Shown: positions 8,730-18,244, counted from the first letter of the stretch. The stretch: 64,000 nucleotides of DNA from Oceanisphaera profunda (GCF_002157895.1 NZ_CP021377.1:2666001-2730000); one strand, 5' to 3'. Notes: generated from the letters alone by a model not told the origin. Made by a program: numbers and translations.

Positions 8730-9140
8730 TTGAAACCGTCTGAACGCCGTAAGGCCCGCCGTCTCGCTATCCAAGGCATTTACCAATGGCAAATGACCAA
8801 GGATAACGTGGCCGATATTGCCCAGCAGTTTGCGCTGGAACAGGACATCAAAGGGGTGGACATGGATTATTTCCGTGACCTGCTGTTTGGCGTTTCTGTG
8901 CACACCAAAGAGCTGGATGCGGTTTATTCACCTTATCTTTCACGCCCCCTGGCGGACTTGGACATGGTCGATAAAGCGGTATTGCGCTTAGCCACTTACG
9001 AGCTAACACGACGTGAAGATGTGCCTTATCGGGTAGTCATCAACGAAGCCATTGAGCTGGCCAAGGCGTTTGCCGCCGAAGAAAGCCATCGTTTCGTGAA
9101 CGGCGTGCTTGATAAAGTCATCAAGCAGTTAAAAAAATAA
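8730..9140 (+). CDS. nusB: transcription antitermination factor NusB
   Basis: RNA-binding all-helical protein of 136 aa that, with NusE (S10), binds boxA in rRNA leaders to suppress termination. It uses a TTG start (8730) with a TAGGAG ribosome site. The N-terminal KPSERRKARRLAIQGIYQWQ matches the family's arginine-rich RNA-binding helix, and the C-terminus has VINEAIELAKAF and FVNGVLDKV. It lies 13 bases after ribH and ends just before an intrinsic terminator. Confidence 0.95.
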   Translation: MKPSERRKARRLAIQGIYQWQMTKDNVADIAQQFALEQDIKGVDMDYFRDLLFGVSVHTKELDAVYSPYLSRPLADLDMVDKAVLRLATYELTRREDVPYRVVINEAIELAKAFAAEESHRFVNGVLDKVIKQLKK

Positions 9141-9153
9141 CAATAAGCACGGG

Positions 9154-9184
9154 AAAAAAGCCAGCCACTCGCTGGCTTTTCATT
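9154..9184 (+). terminator. intrinsic terminator after nusB
   Basis: Ten-base stem AAAAGCCAGC/GCTGGCTTTT (9156-9165 and 9171-9180) with a CACTC loop. It ends five bases before the thiL start region, so readthrough or a very short leader must serve thiL; it may act as a partial attenuator between ribH-nusB and thiL. Confidence 0.75.
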
Positions 9185-9188
9185 TTCT

Positions 9189-10154
9189 ATGAATGAATTC
9201 GATATTATTAAGCATTACTTCACCAAAGCCAGCCATCGTAAAGATGTGATCATGGGCCCCGGCGACGATTGTGCGCTCTTACAAGTGCCCGCTAATACAC
9301 TATTGGCGGTGAGCACGGATACGCTAGTCAGTGGCGTGCATTTTTTTGCCGACATGGATCCCACCGCGCTCGGCCACAAAGCCTTAGCGGTAAATTTATC
9401 AGACTTAGCCGCCATGGGTGCCGACCCTTGCTGGGTGTCGCTGGCGATAACCTTGCCGGAAGTTGACGAGGTTTGGATCAAGCAATTTTGCGCCGGCTTT
9501 TTTGAACTGTCCGAATATTACAACGTGGCGCTAGTGGGCGGCGACACCACCAAAGGTCCGTTGTCGATTACCGTGACCGTACACGGCACACTGCCGCTGG
9601 GTAAAGGCTTACTGCGCTCGGGTGCTCAAGTGGGCGATGGTATCTATGTGACCGGAACTTTAGGTGATGCGGCGCTGGGTTTACAGCAGGCACTGGGCAA
9701 TATTCAAGTGCCCAAAGCACATCAAGAATTTGTGCGTAATAAATTTGAGTACCCGCACCCGCGAATTTTAGTGGGCCAAGCACTGCGCGATATTGCGACC
9801 AGTGCGCTGGACTTATCCGATGGTTTAGCGGGGGATTTGGCACATATTTGCCGCGCATCAGGTTTGCGCGCGCAAATAGAAGTGGACCAATTACCGCTCA
9901 GTGACGCCATGCAAGCCTCTATCAGTCAAGAGCAAGGTTGGGAGCTGGCACTGACGGGGGGCGATGATTACGAGTTATGCTTTACGGTATCTGAACTGCA
10001 CCGTGGTCAGTTAGAAACGGCATTGAGCCACTGCGGCGTTAAGTTTACCCGCATAGGTCGCATGTTTTCTGGTGAGCCAAACGTAGAGCTGGTGCACGAA
10101 GGCAAGCCCTACCAAATCGTAAATCAAAGCTGGGATCACTTTCGTAAGGTGTGA
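9189..10154 (+). CDS. thiL: thiamine-monophosphate kinase
   Basis: Phosphorylates thiamin monophosphate to thiamin diphosphate, the last step of TPP synthesis. The 321-aa protein has the PurM-like two-domain layout: GPGDDCALL near residue 23, GGDTT near 117, DLSDGLAGDL near 205 and LTGGDDYELCF near 255, which form the ATP and Mg2+ site. The product TPP is the ligand expected at the riboswitch at 61905-61990. The ATG at 9189 sits right behind a terminator hairpin. In many relatives pgpA follows directly, but here 340 bases of repeat DNA intervene. Confidence 0.95.
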   Translation: MNEFDIIKHYFTKASHRKDVIMGPGDDCALLQVPANTLLAVSTDTLVSGVHFFADMDPTALGHKALAVNLSDLAAMGADPCWVSLAITLPEVDEVWIKQFCAGFFELSEYYNVALVGGDTTKGPLSITVTVHGTLPLGKGLLRSGAQVGDGIYVTGTLGDAALGLQQALGNIQVPKAHQEFVRNKFEYPHPRILVGQALRDIATSALDLSDGLAGDLAHICRASGLRAQIEVDQLPLSDAMQASISQEQGWELALTGGDDYELCFTVSELHRGQLETALSHCGVKFTRIGRMFSGEPNVELVHEGKPYQIVNQSWDHFRKV

Positions 10155-10496
10155 AAGAGGGGTAGCGCCGAGCACCAAGCGCCCGGCGCCAAGCTACTGC
10201 TAAGATCTAACCCTTTCTCGCAACGGAATCCACGGAAGGACACGGAAAAATAGAGAACAAATCTGAAAGTTTTTTATTGATAGATTTCAAGCTATGGCTT
10301 TTACCAATAAAGTCTCAGGTCTTTTTCGATCTTATATCAGCTTAATTTTTCTGCGAATTCCGTGTTCTTCCGTGGCGAGAAAATCTTTGGCTCTTTGTTA
10401 AGCTGGGTGCTTGGCGCCGGGCGCTCGGCGCTGGTTTTCCCCCTTACTCTTCGCCCTTCACATTCATGTAAGGAATACTTCAATGAGAAAGCCAGA
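10155..10496. repeat. nested palindromic repeat element between thiL and pgpA
   Basis: The gap is largely one imperfect long inverted repeat. The left arm is a GCGCC-rich module (10163-10195) followed by a CACGGAA module (10217-10269). The right arm carries the same modules in reverse order and complement: TTCCGTGTTCTTCCGTGGCGAG (around 10358-10381, in short pieces), then GGCGCCGGGCGCTCGGCGCT (10414-10433). The centre, about 10270-10325, is AT-rich. Single or partial copies occur at several other places in the window. Confidence 0.65.
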
Positions 10497-10976
10497 ATGA
10501 GAAAACCAGAGCTCGCTAAGTTAAAACTGTCGAATCCGTTGCACTTTTTGGCACTGGGTTTTGGCAGTGGCTTAAGTCCGATTATGCCTGGCACCATGGG
10601 TACCATTGCCGCTATTCCTTTGTATCTGTTGATACAAGGGTTGGCGGCGCCGTGGTATATCGCCATTTTGGTGGTGGGTTTTATTGCCGGTATTTGGATT
10701 TGTAATGCGGCCACCGAGGCTATCGGCCAGCCAGATCATGGCGCCATTGTGTGGGATGAAGTGATCGGCTTTGGTATTACCATGTTTGCGGCACCTGCAG
10801 GAGCGGTGTGGATACTGATAGGCTTCGTGCTGTTTCGGTTTTTCGATATTCTCAAACCTTGGCCTATTCGCTGGTTTGACCGACGCATACACGGCGGCTT
10901 TGGTATTATGCTCGATGACGTGATCGCCGGTTTATTTGCCTTGGGTTGTTTGCAACTGCTGGCCAAGTATTTTTAA
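10497..10976 (+). CDS. pgpA: phosphatidylglycerophosphatase A
   Basis: Inner-membrane phosphatase that makes phosphatidylglycerol from its phosphate. The 159-aa protein shows all family signatures: GFGSGLSPIMPGTMGT near residues 20-35, IVWDEVIGFGITM near 83-95, and FDILKPWPIRWFDRR then GIMLDDVIAG in the last third; the acidic residues bind metal. The start at ATG 10497 is chosen because the family begins shortly before LSNPLHFLALG. A near-identical 14-base unit immediately upstream (10483) gives a five-codon mini-ORF, MRKPE then stop, whose TGA overlaps this ATG; the good AAGGAA ribosome site serves that first ATG. Confidence 0.93.
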   Translation: MRKPELAKLKLSNPLHFLALGFGSGLSPIMPGTMGTIAAIPLYLLIQGLAAPWYIAILVVGFIAGIWICNAATEAIGQPDHGAIVWDEVIGFGITMFAAPAGAVWILIGFVLFRFFDILKPWPIRWFDRRIHGGFGIMLDDVIAGLFALGCLQLLAKYF

Positions 10977-11239
10977 GGCGCAGCCTTACGCTATACGCCG
11001 TACACCATAAGTTAAAGAGCAACACCGTTTTTGATTTAAGTGTGCGGCGCATGGCGTTTTTCTCGTTCTTTACCTCTATCTTCACACCTCTCGCCTCACA
11101 CTCCCCTGTTTTTAACGTTGAGTTTTCGTAAGCAAAGCAACAAGATAGGCGCACTTACTCTATGATGACTTCGCCTACTTTTAGCCACTAGATGCCAGCG
11201 GCTAAAAGTAGGCGCGAGAAGCAGACTCTGAGGATAGCC

Positions 11240-12979
11240 ATGTCGCTGTTAGAAGTGAAACACCTAAGAATTGAATATCCCTCTCGCCATGGCGTGATGG
11301 CGGCAATTGACGACCTGTCTTTTCATATTGAGCGCGGCGAAATTCTTGGGGTAGTGGGGGAGTCTGGGGCGGGTAAGTCCACCATCGGCAACGCCATTAT
11401 TGACTTGCTAAGCCCGCCTGGGCGCATTGCCAGTGGCGAGGTCTATCTCGATAAAGAGCGTATTTCTGGACTCACCTCACGGCAGATGCGCGGCATTCGG
11501 GGCCAGCGCATTGGGTTTATCTTTCAAGATCCCATGACCTCGCTTAATCCGCTATTCACGGTAGAGGCGCAAATGGTGGAAACCCTGCTTGCCAATACTA
11601 AAACCACCCGCGCCGCAGCGCTGAAAAAGTCCATTTCGTTATTGGATGCGGTGGGCATCCCGCAACCTGAGCTGCGCATTAAGCAGTATCCCCATCAATT
11701 TTCCGGTGGTATGCGCCAACGGGTGGTGATCGCCATTGCGCTCTCTTGCGATCCGGAATTGATCATTGCCGACGAGCCCACCACGGCGCTGGATGTATCG
11801 ATTCAAGACCAAATTTTGACGCTGATCCGCACCTTGTGCAAAGAGCGCAATGTGGGCTGCATGCTGGTGACCCATGATATGGGAGTGGTGTCGAACGTGA
11901 CTGATAGAGTGGCGGTCATGTATCAAGGTCGGCTGATGGAGATTGGCCCTACCGACAAAGTACTGCAGACCCCGGCTCATGATTACACTAAGAGTTTGAT
12001 TTCTGCGGTGCCGCGCTCGGATGTAAAGCTGCATCGGTTTCCCTTGGTGTCCTACATTGAACAAGCCACCGAAAAAGCGCACTTAGACTTAAAAACCCAC
12101 TGGCTGGGCCAAAGCCAAGATCAGCGCGCCTTTACCGGCCCTTTGTTGCGCGTAGAGCAGTGCAAACTGCGCTTTATCACCAAAAACTCTTTGTTTGAGT
12201 CGGGCCGCCAATATGTGCAGGCGGTCAATGATGTGAGCTTTGAAATTTATGAAGGCGAAACCTTTGGCTTAGTGGGCGAGTCAGGTTCGGGCAAGTCGAC
12301 CATAGCGCGCGCCATTACCGGCTTATATCCGCCAGATAGCGGCAAGATTTGGTTTGAAGGCATAGATCTTACGGCCATTAAGAGCGAAAAGGCGCGTCGG
12401 CCCTTGCGTCGGCAAATGCAGATGGTGTTTCAAAACCCGTATTCGTCGTTAAACCCACGGATGCGAGTGGCGGATATTATAGCTGAGCCGATCCGCTTTC
12501 ATAAACTGGCTGATAATGAAGCCCAAGTGCGCAGCATAGTGCGCGACTTACTGGATTATGTGGGCTTAGAGCGCGCAGCTGGCGTTAAATTTCCTCATGA
12601 ATTTTCTGGCGGGCAACGCCAGCGGATCTCTATTGCGCGTGCTTTGGCGACACGACCAAGATTACTGATTTGCGATGAGCCTACTTCGGCGCTAGATGTG
12701 TCGGTGCAGGCGCAAATTTTAAATCTATTGAAAGACTTACAAGACGAACTCAAGTTAACCTTGCTGTTTATTAGTCATGACTTGCCGGTGATCCGTCAAA
12801 TGTGTGATCGTATAGGCGTGATGCAAAAGGGCCGTTTGTTAGAAGTGGCCGAAACGGAACAACTTTTTACCCATGCCAGTGACCCTTATAGTCGCTCGCT
12901 AATAGGCTTGATGCCGGAATTTAAAGGCATGTCACGAGCAGGCTTAGATATTTCCGCTATTAGCCCTGGTCAACCCTAA
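11240..12979 (+). CDS. peptide/nickel-type ABC transporter, fused double ATP-binding protein
   Basis: Cytoplasmic ATPase of 579 aa that combines the two nucleotide-binding subunits (DppD/OppD- and DppF/OppF-like) in one chain, as in GsiA or YejF. The first half has Walker [10 protein letters not shown], signature FSGGMRQRV and Walker [13 protein letters not shown]; the second has [18 protein letters not shown] and [12 protein letters not shown]. Both sites look catalytically complete. Each half ends with an OppD-type C-terminal extension. The ATG at 11240 has a GAGGA ribosome site; the frame open to 11192 is not needed. It opens a four-gene importer operon. Confidence 0.92.
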   Translation: MSLLEVKHLRIEYPSRHGVMAAIDDLSFHIERGEILGVVGESGAGKSTIGNAIIDLLSPPGRIASGEVYLDKERISGLTSRQMRGIRGQRIGFIFQDPMTSLNPLFTVEAQMVETLLANTKTTRAAALKKSISLLDAVGIPQPELRIKQYPHQFSGGMRQRVVIAIALSCDPELIIADEPTTALDVSIQDQILTLIRTLCKERNVGCMLVTHDMGVVSNVTDRVAVMYQGRLMEIGPTDKVLQTPAHDYTKSLISAVPRSDVKLHRFPLVSYIEQATEKAHLDLKTHWLGQSQDQRAFTGPLLRVEQCKLRFITKNSLFESGRQYVQAVNDVSFEIYEGETFGLVGESGSGKSTIARAITGLYPPDSGKIWFEGIDLTAIKSEKARRPLRRQMQMVFQNPYSSLNPRMRVADIIAEPIRFHKLADNEAQVRSIVRDLLDYVGLERAAGVKFPHEFSGGQRQRISIARALATRPRLLICDEPTSALDVSVQAQILNLLKDLQDELKLTLLFISHDLPVIRQMCDRIGVMQKGRLLEVAETEQLFTHASDPYSRSLIGLMPEFKGMSRAGLDISAISPGQP

Positions 12980-13042
12980 ATCTCAATGGCCTTAACTATT
13001 AAAGCAAAGGCTTAATTGAATGTTACATGAACGGAGTGTTTC

Positions 13043-14599
13043 ATGAAAAATGGACTCAATAAGGTAACGGCGGCCATGATCGCCGCAGGATTGGCATTCA
13101 GTGTGCAAGCGGCAGATATCACCATTGCCTATGATGCTGACCCGATTTCGATGGACCCGCACGAGCAACTCTCCGGCGCCACCATGGAAATGTCGCACTT
13201 GTTGTTTGATCCCTTAGTGCGTTGGACCAAAGACTTTGACACTGAGCCGCGCTTGGCCGAAAAGTGGGAACGTCGCGATGAAAACACCGTGCGCTTTTAT
13301 TTGCGCAAAGGGGTGAAGTTTCACAGCGGCAATGACTTTACCGCCGACGATGTGGTGTGGACCTTTGAGCGCTTAAAAGCCTCGGCAGACTTTAAAGCCA
13401 TTTTTGACTCCTTTAGTGCCGCCAGCAAAGTGGACGAACACACGGTCGACATTGTCACCCGCGGGCCTTACCCGTTAGTGCTGAATACCATGACCTTTTT
13501 GCTGCCTATGGACTCTAAGTTTTACAGTGGCAAAGGCGAAGACGGCCAAGATAAGGCAGAGATCGTGAAGCATGGCAGCTCGTTTGCCTCGACTCACACC
13601 TCAGGCACTGGGCCCTTTACGCTTAAATCGCGCCAACAAGGCGTGAAAGTGGAATATGAGCGTAATGCCGATTACTGGGATAAAAAATCGCCCGGCAACG
13701 TGCAACAGCTGACCTTAGTGCCGATTAAAGAAGATGCCACACGAGTAGCAGCGCTGTTAGCCGGTGACGTGGACTTTATTAAGCCGGTGTCACCGAACGA
13801 CCATAACCGCGTGAAGTCTGCCTCAGGGGTAAAATTAATTACCCAATCGGGCACGCGCATTATTAGTATGCAGATGAACCAAGAACGCTTTGCGCCCTTT
13901 AAGGATGTGCGGGTGCGTCAAGCGGTGAACTACGCCATTAATCAAGACGGCATAGTACAGCGCATTATGCGCGGCTTTGGCACTACTGCATCACAACAAA
14001 CACCGGCCGCGTATTTGGGGCATAACCCAGATTTAAAGCCTCGTTATGATGTGGAAAAAGCCAAGCAGTTAATGGCGGACGCCGGCTATAAAGACGGCTT
14101 TAAGATCACCATGATCGCGCCCAATAACCGTTACGTGAATGACTTTAGAATTGCCGAAGCGGTAAAAGCTATGCTGGCGCGCATTAATATCGATGTGGAC
14201 TTAAAAACCATGCCGGTGGCCCAGTATTGGCCGGAGTTCGATAAGTGTAACGCCGATATGCTGATGATTGGCTGGCAGTCCGATACGGAAGATGCAGCTA
14301 ACTTCTCTGAATTTTTAACCATGACTCGCAACGAAGAAACCGGTCGTGGCCAATATAACTGCGGTCATTATTCAAACCCTGCGTTAGACGAGCTGATTGA
14401 CTCGGCTAATCTGGAAACTAATCCAGAAAAACGCGGCACCATGCTGCAACAAGCCGAGAAAATCCTCTATGACGATGCAGCCTTCGTGCCTTTGCATTGG
14501 CAAGACCTAGCCTGGGGTGCGCGCGAAAATGTAATGGCCGAGCCCATCGTCAACGCCATGGACTTCCCCTACTTAGGTGATTTAGTGATCAAAGATTAA
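13043..14599 (+). CDS. ABC transporter periplasmic substrate-binding protein (SBP_bac_5 family)
   Basis: Periplasmic receptor of 518 aa for the importer encoded around it. A signal peptide covers the first 23 residues (KNGLNK, a hydrophobic core, cleavage after SVQA). The mature protein opens ADITIAYDADPISMDPHE and has the family pattern LAEKWERRDENTVRFYLRKGVKFHSG, then FTADDVVWTFERL. The family binds peptides, nickel, heme precursors or opines, so the ligand is open. It lacks the N-terminal lipid cysteine found in Gram-positive members. It starts 63 bases after the ATPase gene and is followed by a strong hairpin. Confidence 0.9.
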   Translation: MKNGLNKVTAAMIAAGLAFSVQAADITIAYDADPISMDPHEQLSGATMEMSHLLFDPLVRWTKDFDTEPRLAEKWERRDENTVRFYLRKGVKFHSGNDFTADDVVWTFERLKASADFKAIFDSFSAASKVDEHTVDIVTRGPYPLVLNTMTFLLPMDSKFYSGKGEDGQDKAEIVKHGSSFASTHTSGTGPFTLKSRQQGVKVEYERNADYWDKKSPGNVQQLTLVPIKEDATRVAALLAGDVDFIKPVSPNDHNRVKSASGVKLITQSGTRIISMQMNQERFAPFKDVRVRQAVNYAINQDGIVQRIMRGFGTTASQQTPAAYLGHNPDLKPRYDVEKAKQLMADAGYKDGFKITMIAPNNRYVNDFRIAEAVKAMLARINIDVDLKTMPVAQYWPEFDKCNADMLMIGWQSDTEDAANFSEFLTMTRNEETGRGQYNCGHYSNPALDELIDSANLETNPEKRGTMLQQAEKILYDDAAFVPLHWQDLAWGARENVMAEPIVNAMDFPYLGDLVIKD

Positions 14600-14628
14600 A
14601 GACTTTCTCGCCACGGAACTAACAATAT

Positions 14629-14722
14629 AGCGCCCGGCGCCCAGCACCAGGCGCCCAGCTAAAAGAAGACGGAGCTCTTTGTGTTTCTTGGTGCTGGGCT
14701 CTGGGCGCCGGGCGCTTTTTTT
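14629..14722 (+). terminator. terminator-like hairpin inside the ABC operon
   Basis: A perfect 16-bp inverted repeat, AGCGCCCGGCGCCCAG (14629-14644) with its complement at 14701-14716, is followed by seven T residues. The loop contains further matching AGCACCA/TGGTGCT pieces. It sits between the binding-protein gene and the permease genes, where partial termination would give more binding protein than permease. The arms belong to the GCGCC-rich dispersed repeat family. Confidence 0.6.
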
Positions 14723-14735
14723 ATTGGAATAAATA

Positions 14736-15710
14736 ATGTTAACTTTCTTATTGAAACGGCTATTCCAAGTGATAGTGGTGATGTTTGTTATCAGCTTGGT
14801 GGCGTTTTCGATTCAGGATAATTTAGGCGATCCGCTGCGCGAATTAGTGGGTCAGTCGGTCTCTGAGGAGGTGCGTGACCAAATGCGCACCGACTTAGGC
14901 TTAAACGATCCTTTTATAGTGAAGTACGGCCGTTTCGTGGGCAGTGCGCTACAAGGAGATTTTGGCACCTCGTATGTCTATAAACAGCCGACCCTAGAAG
15001 TGATCTTCGAAAAGCTGCCGGCCACGCTGGAGCTGGTGTTGTGTGCCAGTGTGCTGATTATTGGCTTGAGTATTCCACTGGGCGTGTATTGCGCCATTAA
15101 GCCGCGGGCCTTTTTTTCGCGCCTGATCATGAGCGTGAGTATTATCGGTATCTCGGTGCCGGTATTTTTAACCGCTATCTTGTTGATGTACGTGTTTTCC
15201 ATCGAGCTGGGCTGGCTGCCCGCTTATGGGCGTGGCGTGCTCACTAGCCCCTTGGGGTGGGAGTCGGGGTTATTTAATTGGCAGGGATTTCGCAATCTTA
15301 TTCTGCCAAGCATAGCGCTGTCATCCATTATGTTGCCGCTGTTTATTCGCCTAGTGCGCTCAGAAATGCTGGAACAGCTCAGTGCTGAATACGTTAAGTT
15401 TGCCTGGTCAAAAGGGCTAAATAAGCATCGTATTTGGTTTTTGCACGCCCTTAAAAATACCTTGCTGCCTTTGATTACCGTGGGCGGGGTGCAAATCGGC
15501 ACCATGGTGGCCTACACCATTTTAACGGAGACGGTGTTTCAGTGGCCGGGCATAGGCTTATTGTTCTTGGATGCCATTAACCGTGTGGATACGCCGTTGA
15601 TCACCACTTATGTGATTTTTGTCGGCTTCATCTTCGTGTTGACCAATACCTTAGTGGATTTAATTTACGGCCTGATCAACCCCACCGTAAACCTAGCGGC
15701 AAAGGGATAA
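14736..15710 (+). CDS. ABC transporter permease, DppB/OppB type
   Basis: First inner-membrane permease subunit, 324 aa with about six membrane helices. The start LTFLLKRLFQVIVVMFVISL is typical of DppB proteins. The cytoplasmic EAA loop that docks on the ATPase is near residues 215-245 (YVKFAWSKGLNKHRIWFLHA). It is separated from the second permease by four bases, so the two are translated together. Confidence 0.92.
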   Translation: MLTFLLKRLFQVIVVMFVISLVAFSIQDNLGDPLRELVGQSVSEEVRDQMRTDLGLNDPFIVKYGRFVGSALQGDFGTSYVYKQPTLEVIFEKLPATLELVLCASVLIIGLSIPLGVYCAIKPRAFFSRLIMSVSIIGISVPVFLTAILLMYVFSIELGWLPAYGRGVLTSPLGWESGLFNWQGFRNLILPSIALSSIMLPLFIRLVRSEMLEQLSAEYVKFAWSKGLNKHRIWFLHALKNTLLPLITVGGVQIGTMVAYTILTETVFQWPGIGLLFLDAINRVDTPLITTYVIFVGFIFVLTNTLVDLIYGLINPTVNLAAKG

Positions 15711-15714
15711 TAAG

Positions 15715-16650
15715 ATGAACTCAGTAGCCAACTTAGGCCCTTGGGCACGCTTTAAGCAGTCGGATTTTATCTATCACTTTCGCCGCGACAAGGTGGCCAT
15801 GGTGAGTTTCGCGGTGTTTGTGGCCTTCTTAATCGCCGCCTTCTTCTCGCCGCTGCTCGCCCCCCATAACCCTTACGACCTTGCGACTATTGATATTTTA
15901 GACTCAGAGCTGCCGCCATCTTGGTTAGATATGGGAGATGCGCGCTTTTGGTTAGGCACGGATGTACAAGGTCGCGATATCTTTAGCACTATTTTATACG
16001 GCTCACGAGTGTCATTGATGATCGGCCTCGGTGCGGTGGCGCTACAGTTGCTAATTGGCATTATCGTTGGCTTGTCTGCGGGCTACTTTGGCGGACGGCT
16101 CGATAATTTATTGATGCGCTTTGCCGACGTGCAATTATCGTTTTCCACCATGATGGTGGCGATTATCGTGTCGGCGGTGTTTCAAGCGACATTAGGGGCG
16201 GAGTTTTACGGCCAATACGCGGTGTTAATGCTGGTGGTGATTATTGGCCTAGCCGAGTGGCCCCAATATGCGCGCACCATCAGAGCCACGGTATTAGCGG
16301 AAAAGAAAAAAGAATACGTAGAGGCGGCACAGGTGATGGGCTTTAAGTCGGGACGCATTATGTTTCGCCATATTTTGCCCAACTGCTTATCGCCCATTTT
16401 AGTGATCTCTACCGTACAAGTGGCCAACGCCATTATGAGCGAGGCGGCGCTGTCGTTTTTAGGCTTAGGCATGCCGGTGGATCAACCCTCGTTAGGTTCA
16501 CTAATCAGCATGGGCTTTAGCTATATCTTCTCCGGCTCTTGGTGGATCACAGCCTTTCCCGGCATGTACTTAGTGGTGCTGGTATTAGTCATCAACCTAC
16601 TCGGCGACTGGCTGCGTGATGTGTTTAATCCCAAGCTTTATAAGGGGTAA
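15715..16650 (+). CDS. ABC transporter permease, DppC/OppC type
   Basis: Second permease subunit, 311 aa. It has the N-terminal OppC-type segment (one helix, residues about 28-50, preceded by FRRDKVAM), then the DIQGRD-like motif GTDVQGRDIFSTILYGSRVS and an EAA loop, YVEAAQVMGFKSGRIMFRHI, around residues 200-220. The C-terminal GDWLRDVFNPKLY is a family hallmark. Last gene of the importer operon; a GCGCC repeat follows. Confidence 0.92.
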   Translation: MNSVANLGPWARFKQSDFIYHFRRDKVAMVSFAVFVAFLIAAFFSPLLAPHNPYDLATIDILDSELPPSWLDMGDARFWLGTDVQGRDIFSTILYGSRVSLMIGLGAVALQLLIGIIVGLSAGYFGGRLDNLLMRFADVQLSFSTMMVAIIVSAVFQATLGAEFYGQYAVLMLVVIIGLAEWPQYARTIRATVLAEKKKEYVEAAQVMGFKSGRIMFRHILPNCLSPILVISTVQVANAIMSEAALSFLGLGMPVDQPSLGSLISMGFSYIFSGSWWITAFPGMYLVVLVLVINLLGDWLRDVFNPKLYKG

Positions 16651-16876
16651 AACCTAAGCGCCGAGCTCCAAGCGACCAGCTTGAGACAGACTGTATTTTG
16701 TTGGGTTTAGATTTATTGTCAGCGTTTGATGTTTTGCTACGCAAAACCAGCCGGCTAAAGCGGGCTTCTACAACATAATCGTATTTGTTTAAGCTCGTGC
16801 TGCAGTTGGCTTGAATTAGTCATGTTTAGCTTGGTGCTGGGCGCCGGGCGCTCGGCGCTGTATTTAAGGACTTCCC
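16651..16876. repeat. inverted GCGCC-rich repeat modules
   Basis: A GCGCCGAGCTCCAAGCG-type module (about 16658-16682) and its inverted partner (about 16828-16862) flank a short AT-rich spacer with GCCGGCTAAAGCGGGC. The arrangement resembles a smaller version of the thiL-pgpA element. Confidence 0.5.
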
Positions 16877-18244
16877 TTGCTCGCTTATTTTTTTATTGCT
16901 CGCCGCCCGCTGGCGGGGCTGTTGATTTTACTTGGCATGCTGCTGGTGAGTGCCAACTTAATGGGGCTGCCCATTGCTGTGAGTGGGGCGGGGTTGGCTT
17001 ATTGGTTGGCCGCGGCCTTATTGTGGCCGGGATTGTCATCGCGTAATCGCCTGCAAGCGGGGTTATTGCTGTTAGTGGGGGTGAGCTGCTTAATGGTGAG
17101 TATTGGCTTAGGCGGTGAGTTTGAATGGTCACGCTTGCTGAGCAGTAACGTCAGTATTTTATCTATGTTAGTGGCGGTGAGCTTTTTAAGTTTGGTGAGT
17201 CGGCCTGCTAATGAGCAAGATAAGCCGTTGCCGCAGGGGCGGGGCGCCTTGGCCTCTACGTTGGCGGCCATCCATGTATTTGGCGCCGTAATTAACTTAT
17301 CGTCGGTGTTTATTATCGGTGACCGCTTGGCACAACGCGTTCGGCTTAGCCGTGAGCAGTCTATCGTCTTGGTGCGCGGATTTAGCGCCGCGGCTTTGTG
17401 GTCACCGTTTTTTGCCGCCATGGGGGTGGCCTTGAGTGTGGCACCTAACGCGAAATTAACTCAATTATGGCTGGTGAGCATACCGCTGGCGGGCTTAGCG
17501 TTGGGGCTGACTTATTGGCAATTAGCGCGCCAGCCTAAGACTGATGCCTCGCTAGCTATTGAGTCTGAGCCTTCTTCAAATCATACCTATCCAAAGGCGC
17601 CCGTCGCAGATTTTGTCGGCTATCCGCTGCACTTGAGTGCCTTGTTGTTGCCCTCGTTACTGGCCATATCGGTACTGCTGCTGCATAAACTGCTGCCTGA
17701 TCTGTCTATTTTGGCGATCATTACTCTGCTGGCGCCGCTGTTTAGTCTCAGCCTAGTGCTGCTCAAGCGTGGTTCGCCTTATAGCGCGATTAAACAGTTA
17801 GTGAACGGGCGTTTGCCACAAATGGGTAACGAACTGGCGCTGTTTTTGGCAGCGGGCATCTTGGCCTATGGCTTGGAGAGTGTGCTGCTTAGCGCCAATT
17901 GGCAGTTGCCATTCAGCCACTTTGGGCCCTTGGCCGCCAGTGTCACTTATGTATGTACCGTACTGCTGGCTTTACTCGGCATTCACCCTATTGTCTGTAT
18001 CGCTTTGGCCGCGAGTTTGTGGTCGCCACTCAACCCGGATCACACCTTGCTGTCTTTGGTGTTTCTGTCTTCTTGGGCTCTCGGCACGGCCACCGGCCCT
18101 TTATCGGGTATTAATCTGGCCTTTCAAGGCCGCTATGGTGTGGACTCGTTTGCCTTAATGCGTTGGAATTTAAGCTATTTAGGCCTGATGTCGCTGTTGG
18201 TGATCGCGGGTATCTATCTGTTAGCGGCGCAACTAGGCATATAA
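16877..18244 (+). CDS. polytopic membrane protein of unknown function
   Basis: Hydrophobic protein of 455 aa with roughly eleven to twelve predicted membrane helices and a hydrophilic break near residues 215-255 (QPKTDASLAIESEPSS region). A TTG start at 16877 has an AAGGA ribosome site six bases upstream. The two halves look loosely related in layout, as in ion-transporter-superfamily carriers, and segments such as VRGFSAAALWSPFFAA and GTATGPLSGINLAFQGRYG look like conserved re-entrant or binding regions. I do not recognise the family with certainty. It stands alone between the ABC operon and fusA. Confidence 0.7.
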   Translation: MLAYFFIARRPLAGLLILLGMLLVSANLMGLPIAVSGAGLAYWLAAALLWPGLSSRNRLQAGLLLLVGVSCLMVSIGLGGEFEWSRLLSSNVSILSMLVAVSFLSLVSRPANEQDKPLPQGRGALASTLAAIHVFGAVINLSSVFIIGDRLAQRVRLSREQSIVLVRGFSAAALWSPFFAAMGVALSVAPNAKLTQLWLVSIPLAGLALGLTYWQLARQPKTDASLAIESEPSSNHTYPKAPVADFVGYPLHLSALLLPSLLAISVLLLHKLLPDLSILAIITLLAPLFSLSLVLLKRGSPYSAIKQLVNGRLPQMGNELALFLAAGILAYGLESVLLSANWQLPFSHFGPLAASVTYVCTVLLALLGIHPIVCIALAASLWSPLNPDHTLLSLVFLSSWALGTATGPLSGINLAFQGRYGVDSFALMRWNLSYLGLMSLLVIAGIYLLAAQLGI

